NCBI RefSeq assembly: GCF_947496725.1
Contig: NZ_CANMDS010000008.1
Location: 1 to 54,345 of the forward strand
Source of the DNA: an uncultured Dokdonia sp.
Lineage (GTDB): Bacteria; Bacteroidota; Bacteroidia; Flavobacteriales; Flavobacteriaceae
Direction of reading: 5' to 3'
Length of the DNA: 54,345 nt
Part shown: one piece after another, positions 44,291 through 52,378 of the stretch
Layout: each line of letters opens with the position of its first letter
Position numbering within the stretch: position 1 is the first letter of the stretch
Program-made: the position numbers and the translations under genes
Notes under the pieces: generated by a model
The model's input: only the letters and a program-made list of their open reading frames with translations
The model's database searches: none
Told to the model about the DNA's origin: nothing

Positions 44291-44308
44291 ACGCTTTCGC
44301 GAAAGCGC
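44291..44308. repeat. Dispersed palindrome, copy 18
   Basis: ACGCTTTCGCGAAAGCGC between the FemAB-like gene start and the typA terminator, only 332 bases from copy 17. Confidence 0.95.
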
Positions 44309-44310
44309 AT

Positions 44311-44341
44311 AAAAAAACCCCACTCTTATAAAGCGGGGTTT
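44311..44341 (-). terminator. Terminator after typA
   Basis: AAACCCC pairs with GGGGTTT around an AT-rich loop; on the minus strand a T-run follows. Two bases from the palindrome copy. Confidence 0.85.
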
Positions 44342-44365
44342 ATGATTTATAAGAATACTAAATCC

Positions 44366-46162
44366 TTAAGCAATCTTGTTACGCTTACGGTCTACTTCTT
44401 TTAAGTAAATCTTACGTAGTCTTAAGTGATTAGGAGTTACCTCTACATACTCATCTTTCTGAATATATTCTAGTGCTTCCTCTAGTGAGAACTTAATTGC
44501 AGGTACAATCTTAGCCTTATCATCTGCTCCAGAAGAACGTACGTTAGACTGCTTCTTTGCTTTTGTGATATTGATATTCATATCATCCTGACGAGAGTTT
44601 TCACCTATTACTTGACCTTCATAGATATCTTCACCTGGTGATACGAAAAACTTACCACGATCTTGAAGTTTATCTATAGAGTAAGGGATAGCTGTACCGT
44701 TTTCCATAGATACAAGTGATCCAGAAATACGTCCAGGGATATCACCTTTAAAAGGCTGGTATTCTTTAAAGCGGTGTGCCATAATTGCTTCTCCAGCAGT
44801 AGCAGTAAGAAGTTGGTTACGTAATCCTATAATACCACGTGATGGGATTAAGAATTCTATAATCATACGCTCACCTTTTGCTTCCATAGAAAGCATCTCA
44901 CCTTTACGCATTGTTACAAACTCTACTGCACGACCAGAAACATTTTCTGGAAGGTCAATAGTAAGCTCTTCTACCGGCTCACATTTTACACCGTCTATTT
45001 CTTTTATAATTACTTGAGGCTGTCCTATCTGTAATTCATACCCCTCGCGACGCATTGTCTCGATAAGTACAGAAAGGTGCATTACCCCACGACCATATAC
45101 TAAGAACTTATCTGCACTATCTGTATCGTTTACACGTAGGGCAAGGTTCTTTTCTAGTTCTTTAGTAAGACGATCTTTAATGTGACGTGATGTTACAAAT
45201 TTTCCGTCTTTTCCAAAGAAAGGAGAATCGTTAATAGAGAATAACATACTCATTGTAGGCTCATCAATATCAATCGTTGCAAGACCTTCTGGGTTTTCAA
45301 AATCTGCTACAGTATCACCTATCTCAAATCCTTCAAGACCTACAATCGCACAGATATCACCTGCTTGTACTGACTCTACTTTAATACGACCTAAACCGTC
45401 AAAAGTGTGAAGTTCTTTGATACGAGTTTTCTTGATAGTACCATCGCGCTTTACAAGAGATACTTGCATACCTTCTTTAAGCTCACCACGGTTAAGACGT
45501 CCTATTGCGATACGCCCTGTAAAAGAAGAGAAGTCTAGAGATGTGATAAGCATCTGTGTGTTTCCTTCTTTAGTTTCTGGTACTGGGATGTGCTCCATCA
45601 CCATTTCTAATAATGGCTCGATAGAGTCTGTTTCCTTCTGCCAGTCGTCAGACATCCAGTTATTTTTTGCACTTCCGTATACAGTAGGGAAGTCTAGTTG
45701 CCACTCTTCGGCACCTAGTTCAAACATAAGGTCAAAAACCTTCTCGTGTACCTCCTCTGGAGTACAGTTTTCTTTATCTACTTTATTTACAACCACACAA
45801 GGCTTAAGACCAAGGTCTATTGCCTTCTGTAATACAAAACGTGTTTGTGGCATAGGTCCTTCAAAGGCATCTACAAGTAGACACACACCATCTGCCATAT
45901 TTAAAACACGCTCTACCTCTCCACCAAAATCGGCGTGACCAGGAGTATCAATGATATTAATCTTAGTACCCTTGTAGGTTACAGAAACGTTTTTTGAAGT
46001 AATAGTAATCCCGCGCTCACGCTCCAGGTCATTGTTATCTAATATAAGCTCACCTTTAGACTCATTTTCTCTAAAAAGCTCACAGTGATACATAATTTTG
46101 TCTACCAGGGTTGTTTTACCGTGGTCTACGTGGGCGATAATCGCGATATTCCTTATGTCCAT
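44366..46162 (-). CDS. typA: Translational GTPase TypA/BipA
   Basis: 598 aa, normal length. Ribosome-binding GTPase involved in 50S assembly and stress adaptation. G1 is AHVDHGKTTLVD (residues 10-21), G3 DTPGHADFGGEVERVLNMADG, G4 NKVDKE; EF-G-like domains II, III and V follow, and the BipA-specific C-terminal domain includes RGIIGLRNQLLTATAGEAIM and EYVEVTPNHLRLRK. Monocistronic with its own terminator. Confidence 0.97.
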   Translation of the reverse strand: MDIRNIAIIAHVDHGKTTLVDKIMYHCELFRENESKGELILDNNDLERERGITITSKNVSVTYKGTKINIIDTPGHADFGGEVERVLNMADGVCLLVDAFEGPMPQTRFVLQKAIDLGLKPCVVVNKVDKENCTPEEVHEKVFDLMFELGAEEWQLDFPTVYGSAKNNWMSDDWQKETDSIEPLLEMVMEHIPVPETKEGNTQMLITSLDFSSFTGRIAIGRLNRGELKEGMQVSLVKRDGTIKKTRIKELHTFDGLGRIKVESVQAGDICAIVGLEGFEIGDTVADFENPEGLATIDIDEPTMSMLFSINDSPFFGKDGKFVTSRHIKDRLTKELEKNLALRVNDTDSADKFLVYGRGVMHLSVLIETMRREGYELQIGQPQVIIKEIDGVKCEPVEELTIDLPENVSGRAVEFVTMRKGEMLSMEAKGERMIIEFLIPSRGIIGLRNQLLTATAGEAIMAHRFKEYQPFKGDIPGRISGSLVSMENGTAIPYSIDKLQDRGKFFVSPGEDIYEGQVIGENSRQDDMNINITKAKKQSNVRSSGADDKAKIVPAIKFSLEEALEYIQKDEYVEVTPNHLRLRKIYLKEVDRKRNKIA

Positions 46163-46196
46163 AATAGGTTGTATTAATGCCGTGTTTTTGGCGGTG

Positions 46197-46204
46197 CAAA
46201 AATA
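46197..46204 (-). promoter_or_regulatory. typA: -7 promoter element of typA
   Basis: Minus strand TATTTTTG fits TAnnTTTG 35 bases ahead of the typA ATG. No TTG is seen at -33. Confidence 0.4.
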
Positions 46205-46327
46205 GCTATAATTAATTAATTTATTTGCTATTACATTAATAGATATACATTAACGCAATTTCAAACGTTGTAAATCTCATTTTTATCGTTCTATAACCCA
46301 CAGTTATGAAGTTGTTTTGACACTTTT

Positions 46328-46436
46328 GGGCGTTCCTCTACGAGGCAGGCTATACGCTCATACTCCTCGTCGCTACACAAGTGTCGTCCCTCCACTTGCT
46401 GCACTCCTGTGGGGTAACCGCTGCTATCCTTAACGC
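46328..46436. repeat. Dispersed GC-richer element, copy A
   Basis: 109 bases opening GGGCGTT and ending GCTATCCTTAACGC, followed by a run of A. The ends GCGTT and AACGC are an inverted repeat. Shares GGCTATACG(C/T)TCATAC and GGGTAACC(G/A)CT(G/A)CTATCC with a second copy at 53464. No protein is encoded. Confidence 0.8.
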
Positions 46437-46452
46437 AAAAAAATCAAGGCAC

Positions 46453-46484
46453 AAAAAAAGCCTCTCGTTTATAGAGAGGCTTTT
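46453..46484 (-). terminator. ndk: Terminator after ndk
   Basis: AAAAGCCTCTC pairs with GAGAGGCTTTT around a short loop; a T-run follows on the minus strand. Confidence 0.88.
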
Positions 46485-46534
46485 AAAGTATGGTGTAAAA
46501 CACCTTATATGGTAGTTTGTAACTGCGCTAGCAA

Positions 46535-46951
46535 TTAAAACATCTCACGTCCAGCAAAGTGAAAAGCACTTTCTATAGCTGCATTCTCATCACTATCAGA
46601 ACCGTGTACTGCATTTTCTCCCATAGAAGTTGCATAAAGTGCACGTATAGTACCTTCGGCAGCATCTGCAGGGTTAGTAGCTCCTATTAAAGTACGGAAA
46701 TCTGCTACTGCGTTTTCTTTTTCAAGTACCGCTGCAACGATAGGTCCGCGTGTCATAAACTCTACAAGCTCTCCAAAGAATGGACGCTCATTGTGTACAG
46801 CATAAAACGTCTCAGCATCTGCCTTTGTCATTTGAGTAAGCTTCATCGCTACGATACGGAAACCACTAGCAGTGATTTTTTCTAAAATTGCTCCGATGTG
46901 TCCATTCTCAACGCCATCAGGCTTAATCATTGTAAAAGTTCTATTTGTCAT
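46535..46951 (-). CDS. ndk: Nucleoside diphosphate kinase
   Basis: 139 aa from ATG 46951, the usual family length. It transfers the gamma phosphate of ATP to NDPs through phospho-His116 in [15 protein letters not shown]. Other conserved parts are [31 protein letters not shown] and [18 protein letters not shown]. An upstream in-frame ATG at 46996 is rejected because it adds 15 non-family residues. The 5' leader is about 120 bases and holds a degenerate palindrome copy plus a perfect 14-base palindrome. Confidence 0.97.
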   Translation of the reverse strand: MTNRTFTMIKPDGVENGHIGAILEKITASGFRIVAMKLTQMTKADAETFYAVHNERPFFGELVEFMTRGPIVAAVLEKENAVADFRTLIGATNPADAAEGTIRALYATSMGENAVHGSDSDENAAIESAFHFAGREMF

Positions 46952-47013
46952 ATCTTTCATTTTCTGCAAAGGCTGTACGTTTATGTGCCTAAGCAATTTG
47001 TGTTGTCAAAAAC

Positions 47014-47027
47014 CCTCACATATGTGA
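47014..47027. promoter_or_regulatory. Palindrome CTCACATATGTGAG in the ndk leader
   Basis: Perfect 14-base palindrome between the ndk promoter and start codon; it could be an operator or an RNA hairpin. Different sequence from the dispersed palindrome. Confidence 0.4.
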
Positions 47028-47041
47028 GAATAACTTATTTG

Positions 47042-47056
47042 TTTTCGCGAAAGCGT
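47042..47056. repeat. Dispersed palindrome, degenerate copy 19
   Basis: TTTTCGCGAAAGCGT in the ndk leader, with the left arm eroded. Confidence 0.8.
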
Positions 47057-47079
47057 AAATACCTTCTTGAAATCGCGTG

Positions 47080-47109
47080 CAAAAATACCGATTTTTAATG
47101 TTATCACAA
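47080..47109 (-). promoter_or_regulatory. ndk: ndk promoter
   Basis: Minus strand TTG, exactly 19 nt, then TATTTTTG: a full match to the Bacteroidota promoter. It starts transcription about 120 bases upstream of the ndk ATG. Confidence 0.65.
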
Positions 47110-47193
47110 TATTAAGTTTACAACTACCTAAAATCCCAAATAATTAATCACAAGCAGAAAACAAGCACAAGAGAAATTGTATCTTCGCTATCT

Positions 47194-48207
47194 ATGAATC
47201 CTACGCAAATCACAACCACAAAAGAGTTACTTTCTAACTCAACAAAAATTGCCATTATACCCCACAAAAACCCAGATGGAGATGCTATGGGAAGCACACT
47301 TGCCCTTGCAGCATACCTTAATAAAAAGGGACACGAGGCTGTAGTCGTTGCTCCTAATGAGTATCCACATTTTTTAAAATGGCTTCCGGGAGATAGTGAT
47401 GTATTATTTTACACCTCAAATACAGGCAATGCGAGAAAAGCTATCACAACAGCAGATCTTATTTTTACACTAGACTTTAACCACTTCTCTCGTGCAGGCG
47501 ACCTTGAGGCAGAACTAGATAAAGTAAGTGCTCCCTTTATAATGATAGACCATCACCAGCAGCCAGACACTTATGCGGCTGTAACCTATAGTGACACAAG
47601 TATGAGTAGTACGTGTGAGATGGTATATCACTTTATAAAATCACTAGGCGATGAGGATGTGATTACTGCAGATATGGCTAGCTGTCTGTATACAGGTATT
47701 ATGACAGATACGGGATCTTTTAGATTTCCGTCTACCACAGCTACAACACACGAGGTAATTGCAGCCCTTATTAAGAAAGGAGCAAATAATGACCAGATAC
47801 ATCAAAACATTTATGACACTAATAGTGAGTCTAGACTGCAACTACTAGGCGTTGCACTAAGCAATCTTGTAGTCTTACGTGAATATCGTACGGCATACAT
47901 CACCATATCACAAAAGGAACTAGATGATCATAAATTTCAAAAAGGAGATACAGAGGGGTTTGTAAATTACTGTCTTTCACTAGAGGGCATTATATTTGCC
48001 GTTATATTTATAGAAAATAAAGCAGATCGTATCATTAAAATGTCACTGCGTTCTAAAGGTGATTTTTCTGTAAATGAACTTGCAAGAGCACATTACCACG
48101 GTGGAGGACATACAAATGCAGCGGGAGGTAAAAGTGATGAATCTCTTGAAGAAACCGTAGCGCAGTTTAAAGCATTATTACCTACGTATAAAGAACAGTT
48201 AACATAA
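47194..48207 (+). CDS. DHH family phosphoesterase (NrnA-like nanoRNase / pAp phosphatase)
   Basis: 337 aa. Metal-binding motifs: HKNPDGDAMGS (residues 24-34), FTLDFNH, IDHHQQPD with D119-H120-H121, and the C-terminal DHHA1 motif HYHGGGHTNAAGGKSD. NrnA-type enzymes degrade 2-5 nt RNAs and dephosphorylate 3'-phosphoadenosine 5'-phosphate. First gene of a run with gldI and a PPIase; its stop overlaps the gldI ATG (TAATG). This nrnA-gldI linkage is common in flavobacteria, by my recollection. Confidence 0.92.
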   Translation: MNPTQITTTKELLSNSTKIAIIPHKNPDGDAMGSTLALAAYLNKKGHEAVVVAPNEYPHFLKWLPGDSDVLFYTSNTGNARKAITTADLIFTLDFNHFSRAGDLEAELDKVSAPFIMIDHHQQPDTYAAVTYSDTSMSSTCEMVYHFIKSLGDEDVITADMASCLYTGIMTDTGSFRFPSTTATTHEVIAALIKKGANNDQIHQNIYDTNSESRLQLLGVALSNLVVLREYRTAYITISQKELDDHKFQKGDTEGFVNYCLSLEGIIFAVIFIENKADRIIKMSLRSKGDFSVNELARAHYHGGGHTNAAGGKSDESLEETVAQFKALLPTYKEQLT

Positions 48208-48761
48208 TGAGATACATATTTGTAATACTTTGTATAGCACTGCTTACCATCTCTTGTTCAGAAACTGTAGCAAGAAGGCCAGTTACTCAAAAGTCTGGGT
48301 CTTATGTTAAGACAAAAACTATCACCCGTAATATAGAACGTGTTGCTCAAGAAGAGAAAGCTTTAAAAAAAGTTATTGAGTCTGATACCATAAATGATTA
48401 TCAAAGTTCGGCTAGTGGTTTTTGGTATACATACGTACAAAAAGACACCTTATCAAAACCTACACCTCAGGTAGGAGACCTCGTATTATTTAATTACAAT
48501 ATTGCCGCTATAAATGGCAAGGTACTTGTATCTCAAGAAGAGATAGGTAATACGGTTACTCAAATAGACCAAAGCAATCAAGACCTCATTTCTGGTATAA
48601 GAGAAGGTCTTAAACTTATGAAAGAAGGAGAGACAGTAACTTTTCTTTTTCCTAGCCATAAAGCTTATGGCTATTATGGTGTTGAAAATAGAGTGCCCAG
48701 CAATACTCCGGTGCGTAGTACCGTTACTTTGCTAGAAATTAAAAACCAATCAAACGATTAA
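48207..48761 (+). CDS. gldI: Gliding-motility-associated FKBP-type peptidyl-prolyl isomerase lipoprotein
   Basis: 184 aa. Lipoprotein signal with Cys17 (LLTISC). A helical segment (residues 35-65) precedes an FKBP-type domain (about 75-180) with GDLVLFNYNIAAINGKVL, SGIREGLKLMKEGETVTFLFPSHKAYGY and VPSNTPVRSTVTLLEI. GldI is needed for gliding in Flavobacterium johnsoniae, presumably by folding motility or secretion proteins in the periplasm. Translationally coupled to the DHH phosphoesterase gene. Confidence 0.92.
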   Translation: MRYIFVILCIALLTISCSETVARRPVTQKSGSYVKTKTITRNIERVAQEEKALKKVIESDTINDYQSSASGFWYTYVQKDTLSKPTPQVGDLVLFNYNIAAINGKVLVSQEEIGNTVTQIDQSNQDLISGIREGLKLMKEGETVTFLFPSHKAYGYYGVENRVPSNTPVRSTVTLLEIKNQSND

Positions 48762-48775
48762 GTAAATCATTAACA

Positions 48776-49948
48776 ATGAAAAAAACAGGTATGTTATTAA
48801 TTGCAGTCATTTTATCACTTTTCTCTTGCAACGACAAGTATCCAGATCTAAACGATGGTCTGTATGCAGAGATTGTAACAGATAAGGGAACCATCGTTGC
48901 AGAGCTTTATTATGAAGATGCTCCAGCTACTGTAGCAAATTTTGTTGCACTAGCAGAGGGTACACACCCTCTAGTAGATAGTGCTTATGCTGGGAAGCCT
49001 TTTTACAATGGTCTTACCTTTCATAGAATTATAAAGGACTTTATGATACAAGGTGGTGACCCACAAGGAACAGGTTCTGGCGGGCCAGGTTACAAATTCT
49101 TTGACGAGTTATCTCCAGAGCGTCGTCACGACTCTGTAGGGACACTCTCTATGGCAAACTCTGGTTACGGCACAAACGGTAGTCAGTTTTTTATCACTCA
49201 TAAAGCAACACCACACCTTGATGGGTATGATGCAAATGGCGATCTTAAAAACTGTGAGAACCCACGCGTAAGCTGTCATACAGTATGGGGGCAGGTAGTA
49301 GATGGTCTTAAAGTGGTAGATGCTATCGCTGGTGTATCTATGAATGATCCAAGGGCAGGAAAACCTAAAGACCCTGTTTATATTCAAGAAGTAAACATCA
49401 TACGTAAAGGTAGCGCTGTAAAAAATTATAACGCTGCAGAAACATTTACAAAAGAACTAGCTGCTTTTGAAGATAGAAAAGTAGCAGAAGCTGCAGAAAG
49501 AGCAAAACAATTTGCAGGAAAGAAAACCGAAATCTTTGCAAAAAGAGACAAGGCAGAAGATTTACCAAGTGGTCTTGCCATCTTCTTTGACAAAAAAGGA
49601 AGAGGTGTACAACCTAATACAGGACAAAAAGTTAAAGTTGAGTACGCTGGGTATTTTACAACGGGAGAACTTTTTGACACAAGTAGTGCAGAAATCGCAG
49701 AGAAAAACAATAAACTAGACGAGCGTCGTAAAGCCGTAGGGCAATACAACCCGCTAGAGACTGTATACAGTCCAGAAGCTAGACTCATAGCTGGTTTTAA
49801 GGAAGGACTCCAAAAAATGTCTGTAGGTGACAAAGCAACATTGTTTATCCCTTATCACTTAGGATACGGAGAACAAGGTTATCCAGGAGCTATACCTCCT
49901 AAGTCTGACTTAGTTTTTGAAATAGAATTATTAGAAATTGTTAAGTAA
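48776..49948 (+). CDS. Two-domain PPIase lipoprotein: cyclophilin plus FKBP
   Basis: 390 aa. Lipoprotein signal with Cys18 (LSLFSC). Residues about 28-212 are a cyclophilin domain (FHRIIKDFMIQGGDPQGTGSG; GTNGSQFFIT), an Ala/Lys/Glu-rich helical linker follows (about 215-265), and residues about 280-390 are an FKBP domain (KVKVEYAGYF, GFKEGLQKMSVGDKATLFIP, IPPKSDLVFEIELLEI). Two unrelated isomerase folds are thus fused in one envelope chaperone. It lies 14 bases after gldI, so is probably in its operon. Terminator follows. Confidence 0.93.
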   Translation: MKKTGMLLIAVILSLFSCNDKYPDLNDGLYAEIVTDKGTIVAELYYEDAPATVANFVALAEGTHPLVDSAYAGKPFYNGLTFHRIIKDFMIQGGDPQGTGSGGPGYKFFDELSPERRHDSVGTLSMANSGYGTNGSQFFITHKATPHLDGYDANGDLKNCENPRVSCHTVWGQVVDGLKVVDAIAGVSMNDPRAGKPKDPVYIQEVNIIRKGSAVKNYNAAETFTKELAAFEDRKVAEAAERAKQFAGKKTEIFAKRDKAEDLPSGLAIFFDKKGRGVQPNTGQKVKVEYAGYFTTGELFDTSSAEIAEKNNKLDERRKAVGQYNPLETVYSPEARLIAGFKEGLQKMSVGDKATLFIPYHLGYGEQGYPGAIPPKSDLVFEIELLEIVK

Positions 49949-49967
49949 GCATAAATCTTACAAGCAT

Positions 49968-50000
49968 AAAAAAGGGAGTCATAATTATGACTCCCTTTTT
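49968..50000. terminator. Bidirectional terminator, PPIase / pepD
   Basis: AAAAAGGGAGTCATAA pairs perfectly with TTATGACTCCCTTTTT, with almost no loop sequence outside the palindrome; T-runs lie on both sides. Serves the convergent genes. Confidence 0.9.
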
Positions 50001-50022
50001 ATATATAAACACAAGTAACCTA

Positions 50023-51486
50023 CTAAGCCACTGGTATATCCTCTAATATCTCAATAACAAAATCCCAGTACTTCTGAGCACTTGAAATACTTGCTCTCTC
50101 ATCTGGAGAGTGCGCTCCTTTTATAGTAGGCCCAAAGGATATCATATCCATCTCAGGATAGTTTTGACCTAAAATACCACACTCTAATCCTGCGTGACAA
50201 GCAGCTACGTGCGGAGCTTCATTATTTATTTCTTTATACTTTGCTTCAAGCACTTTTAAAATGGCACTATCCATATTAGGCGCCCATCCTGGATAATCTC
50301 CAGAAAGCGCTACATCAAAACCTGCAAGCTCAAAAGTAGCTGTAAGTGTATTTGCAAGATCATCTTTAGAGCTATCTACAGATGAACGAGTAAGACATCC
50401 TATTTTTATACTTCCATCTTTTACTATAACTCTTGCTATGTTATTTGATGTCTCTACTAGGTCTGCTATATCTGGACTCATTCTGTACACACCATTATGT
50501 GCCGCGTAGATAGCTTTGAGCAACTGTGCTTGTGACTCAAGACTCATCACATTATCATCTAGATCTATTTGCTTGATAGAAAGCTCTAGCTCTTTTTCTA
50601 GTGAAGCATATTCACCGTGTATTGCTGCCGCCATATCTGTAAAATCTGCTTCAAAAGCAGCTTTCTGATTTTCGTCTACAGCTATGATAGCTACGCTTTC
50701 TCTTGGTATCGCGTTACGCAAACTACCGCCATCTATACTAGATATACGTATTTCAAAATTTTCTGCGGCATTGTATAACAGACGGTTCATCATCTTATTT
50801 GCATTACCTAGGCCTTTTATAATATCCATCCCAGAGTGACCTCCGTTAAGACCTGCCACTTTTACTTCATAACCTACAAGACCGTCATCTAGTCCCTCTT
50901 CTGTATAGGTACGTGTAGCCGTGATATCTACACCACCTGCACAACCTACACCTATCTCATCATCTTCTTCTGTATCAAGGTTAAGTAAGATATCGCCTTT
51001 AAGAATTCCTCCTTTAAGACCCATTGCTCCTGTCATCCCAGTCTCTTCATCTATTGTAAAAAGCGCCTCAATAGCAGGATGCTCTATGGTAGTACTTTCA
51101 AGCACAGCCATTATGGTTGCCACTCCAAGACCATTATCTGCTCCTAGTGTAGTGCCTTTTGCACGTACCCAGTCACCATCTACATACATCTCAATACCTT
51201 GATTGTCAAAATCAAACTCGGTATCATTATTTTTTTGATGCACCATATCAAGGTGTGACTGCATCACAATCATCTTTTTATCTTCGTGACCTGCAGTAGC
51301 TGGTTTTCTTATGATCACATTCCCTACTTCATCCTCTATCGTTTCTAGGCCAAGCTTAGTCCCAAAATCTTTCATAAACGCAATCACACGTTCCTCCTTT
51401 TTAGAAGGTCGTGGTACGGCATTAAGATCGGCAAATTTATTCCAGAGTGCTTTTGGCTCGAGATTTCTTATTTCTTGATTATCCAT
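50023..51486 (-). CDS. pepD: Aminoacyl-histidine dipeptidase (Xaa-His dipeptidase, M20)
   Basis: 487 aa from ATG 51486 (a further ATG at 51504 is possible). It hydrolyses Xaa-His and other dipeptides in the cytoplasm. The family opening IRNLEPKALWNKFADLNAVPRPSKKEE and the metal sites MQSHLDMVHQ, TLGADNGLGVA, DEETGMTGA and CHAGLECGIL are visible, with a typical dimerisation domain in the middle. Follows pssA on the same strand by 46 bases, so the two may share a transcript. Confidence 0.93.
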   Translation of the reverse strand: MDNQEIRNLEPKALWNKFADLNAVPRPSKKEERVIAFMKDFGTKLGLETIEDEVGNVIIRKPATAGHEDKKMIVMQSHLDMVHQKNNDTEFDFDNQGIEMYVDGDWVRAKGTTLGADNGLGVATIMAVLESTTIEHPAIEALFTIDEETGMTGAMGLKGGILKGDILLNLDTEEDDEIGVGCAGGVDITATRTYTEEGLDDGLVGYEVKVAGLNGGHSGMDIIKGLGNANKMMNRLLYNAAENFEIRISSIDGGSLRNAIPRESVAIIAVDENQKAAFEADFTDMAAAIHGEYASLEKELELSIKQIDLDDNVMSLESQAQLLKAIYAAHNGVYRMSPDIADLVETSNNIARVIVKDGSIKIGCLTRSSVDSSKDDLANTLTATFELAGFDVALSGDYPGWAPNMDSAILKVLEAKYKEINNEAPHVAACHAGLECGILGQNYPEMDMISFGPTIKGAHSPDERASISSAQKYWDFVIEILEDIPVA

Positions 51487-51532
51487 TGTGTTCAAATTTT
51501 TCACAAAGATAATAGCTTGAAATAAGCTAGAC

Positions 51533-52255
51533 CTATGATTGCTCCCTAAAAACTAAGGAAAGAAGAATGTATAAGATAATAATAAGAGGAACTCCTAAAA
51601 ATTGAAAGAACACCAGTAATAATACACTGGCTAGTAAGAATAAGTAGCGCACTTTATTTTGGCCAAAAGACCAGTTTTTAAACTTCAACGCAAATAAAGG
51701 AAGTTCTGCATTGAGCATAAAACAACTTAATGCGGTAAGTAATATAAGGACATATGGGTTTTCTAATAACGCTTTCGCGAAAGCGTACTCCTCAAACATT
51801 ATTATAAGCGGCAAGCTTAGTATAAATAAGGTATTTGCAGGCGTAGGAAGTCCTATAAAAGAATTAGTCTGACGATCATCTACATTAAATTTTGCTAGCC
51901 TATATGCCGAAGCCATCGTTATTGCAAAGCCTATATACCCTAAGTGAAAGTGCTGCTCTTCAAGTGCCGCTCCCCAAGGGATACCGCTAGCATCTTCTAG
52001 CAGTTGATACATCACCACACCAGGCACTACACCACTAGTCACCATATCTGCCAGTGAGTCTAGTTGCAATCCTACCTCACTAGAGGCATTGAGAATACGC
52101 GCAAAAAATCCATCAAAAAAATCAAAGAAAATCCCAAGAGCTACAAATATTGCAGCAAGTTCAAGCCTGTCATTTACAGCAAATACGACTGCGACACAAC
52201 CGCTTAAAAGGTTGCCCATTGTGATGGCATTAGGTACGTAACTCTTTATAGACAT
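51533..52255 (-). CDS. pssA: CDP-diacylglycerol-serine O-phosphatidyltransferase
   Basis: 240 aa membrane enzyme making phosphatidylserine, the precursor of phosphatidylethanolamine. The CDP-alcohol phosphotransferase motif is complete: D45, D48-G49, A52-R53, G62, D66 and D70. About seven hydrophobic helices follow. The N-terminus SYVPNAITMGNLLSGCVAVVFA fits PssA rather than phosphatidylglycerophosphate synthase. A palindrome copy encodes AFAKAL in a loop between helices (segment EYAFAKALLENP). Confidence 0.92.
   Translation of the reverse strand: MSIKSYVPNAITMGNLLSGCVAVVFAVNDRLELAAIFVALGIFFDFFDGFFARILNASSEVGLQLDSLADMVTSGVVPGVVMYQLLEDASGIPWGAALEEQHFHLGYIGFAITMASAYRLAKFNVDDRQTNSFIGLPTPANTLFILSLPLIIMFEEYAFAKALLENPYVLILLTALSCFMLNAELPLFALKFKNWSFGQNKVRYLFLLASVLLLVFFQFLGVPLIIILYILLSLVFREQS
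51770..51787. repeat. Dispersed palindrome, copy 20 (coding, AFAKA frame)
   Basis: ACGCTTTCGCGAAAGCGT in pssA, between predicted membrane helices. Confidence 0.95.
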
Positions 52256-52349
52256 TTTATAATTTTCGGTAAAAATAGGGAAGATATCTATACTAATGTG
52301 ACTACAGGCAATATCTAGACGGTTTTATTGTTTACAATGTGTACTAAAA

Positions 52350-52367
52350 GTGAGATATTTGTCTCAC
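52350..52367 (+). promoter_or_regulatory. Hairpin in the PorV-like gene leader
   Basis: GTGAGA and TCTCAC are separated by six bases, 12 bases before the TTG start at 52379. It may be an operator or an RNA hairpin, and it supports reading this stretch as leader rather than coding. Confidence 0.35.
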
Positions 52368-52378
52368 AAATCCTGCTA

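Larger units (their letters stand above)
46163..46534. other. typA-ndk intergenic region
   Basis: 372 bp with no credible gene. It holds a TATTTTTG -7-like element for typA (46197-46204, minus strand), a 109-base dispersed element (46328-46436) and the ndk terminator (46453-46484). Confidence 0.7.
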
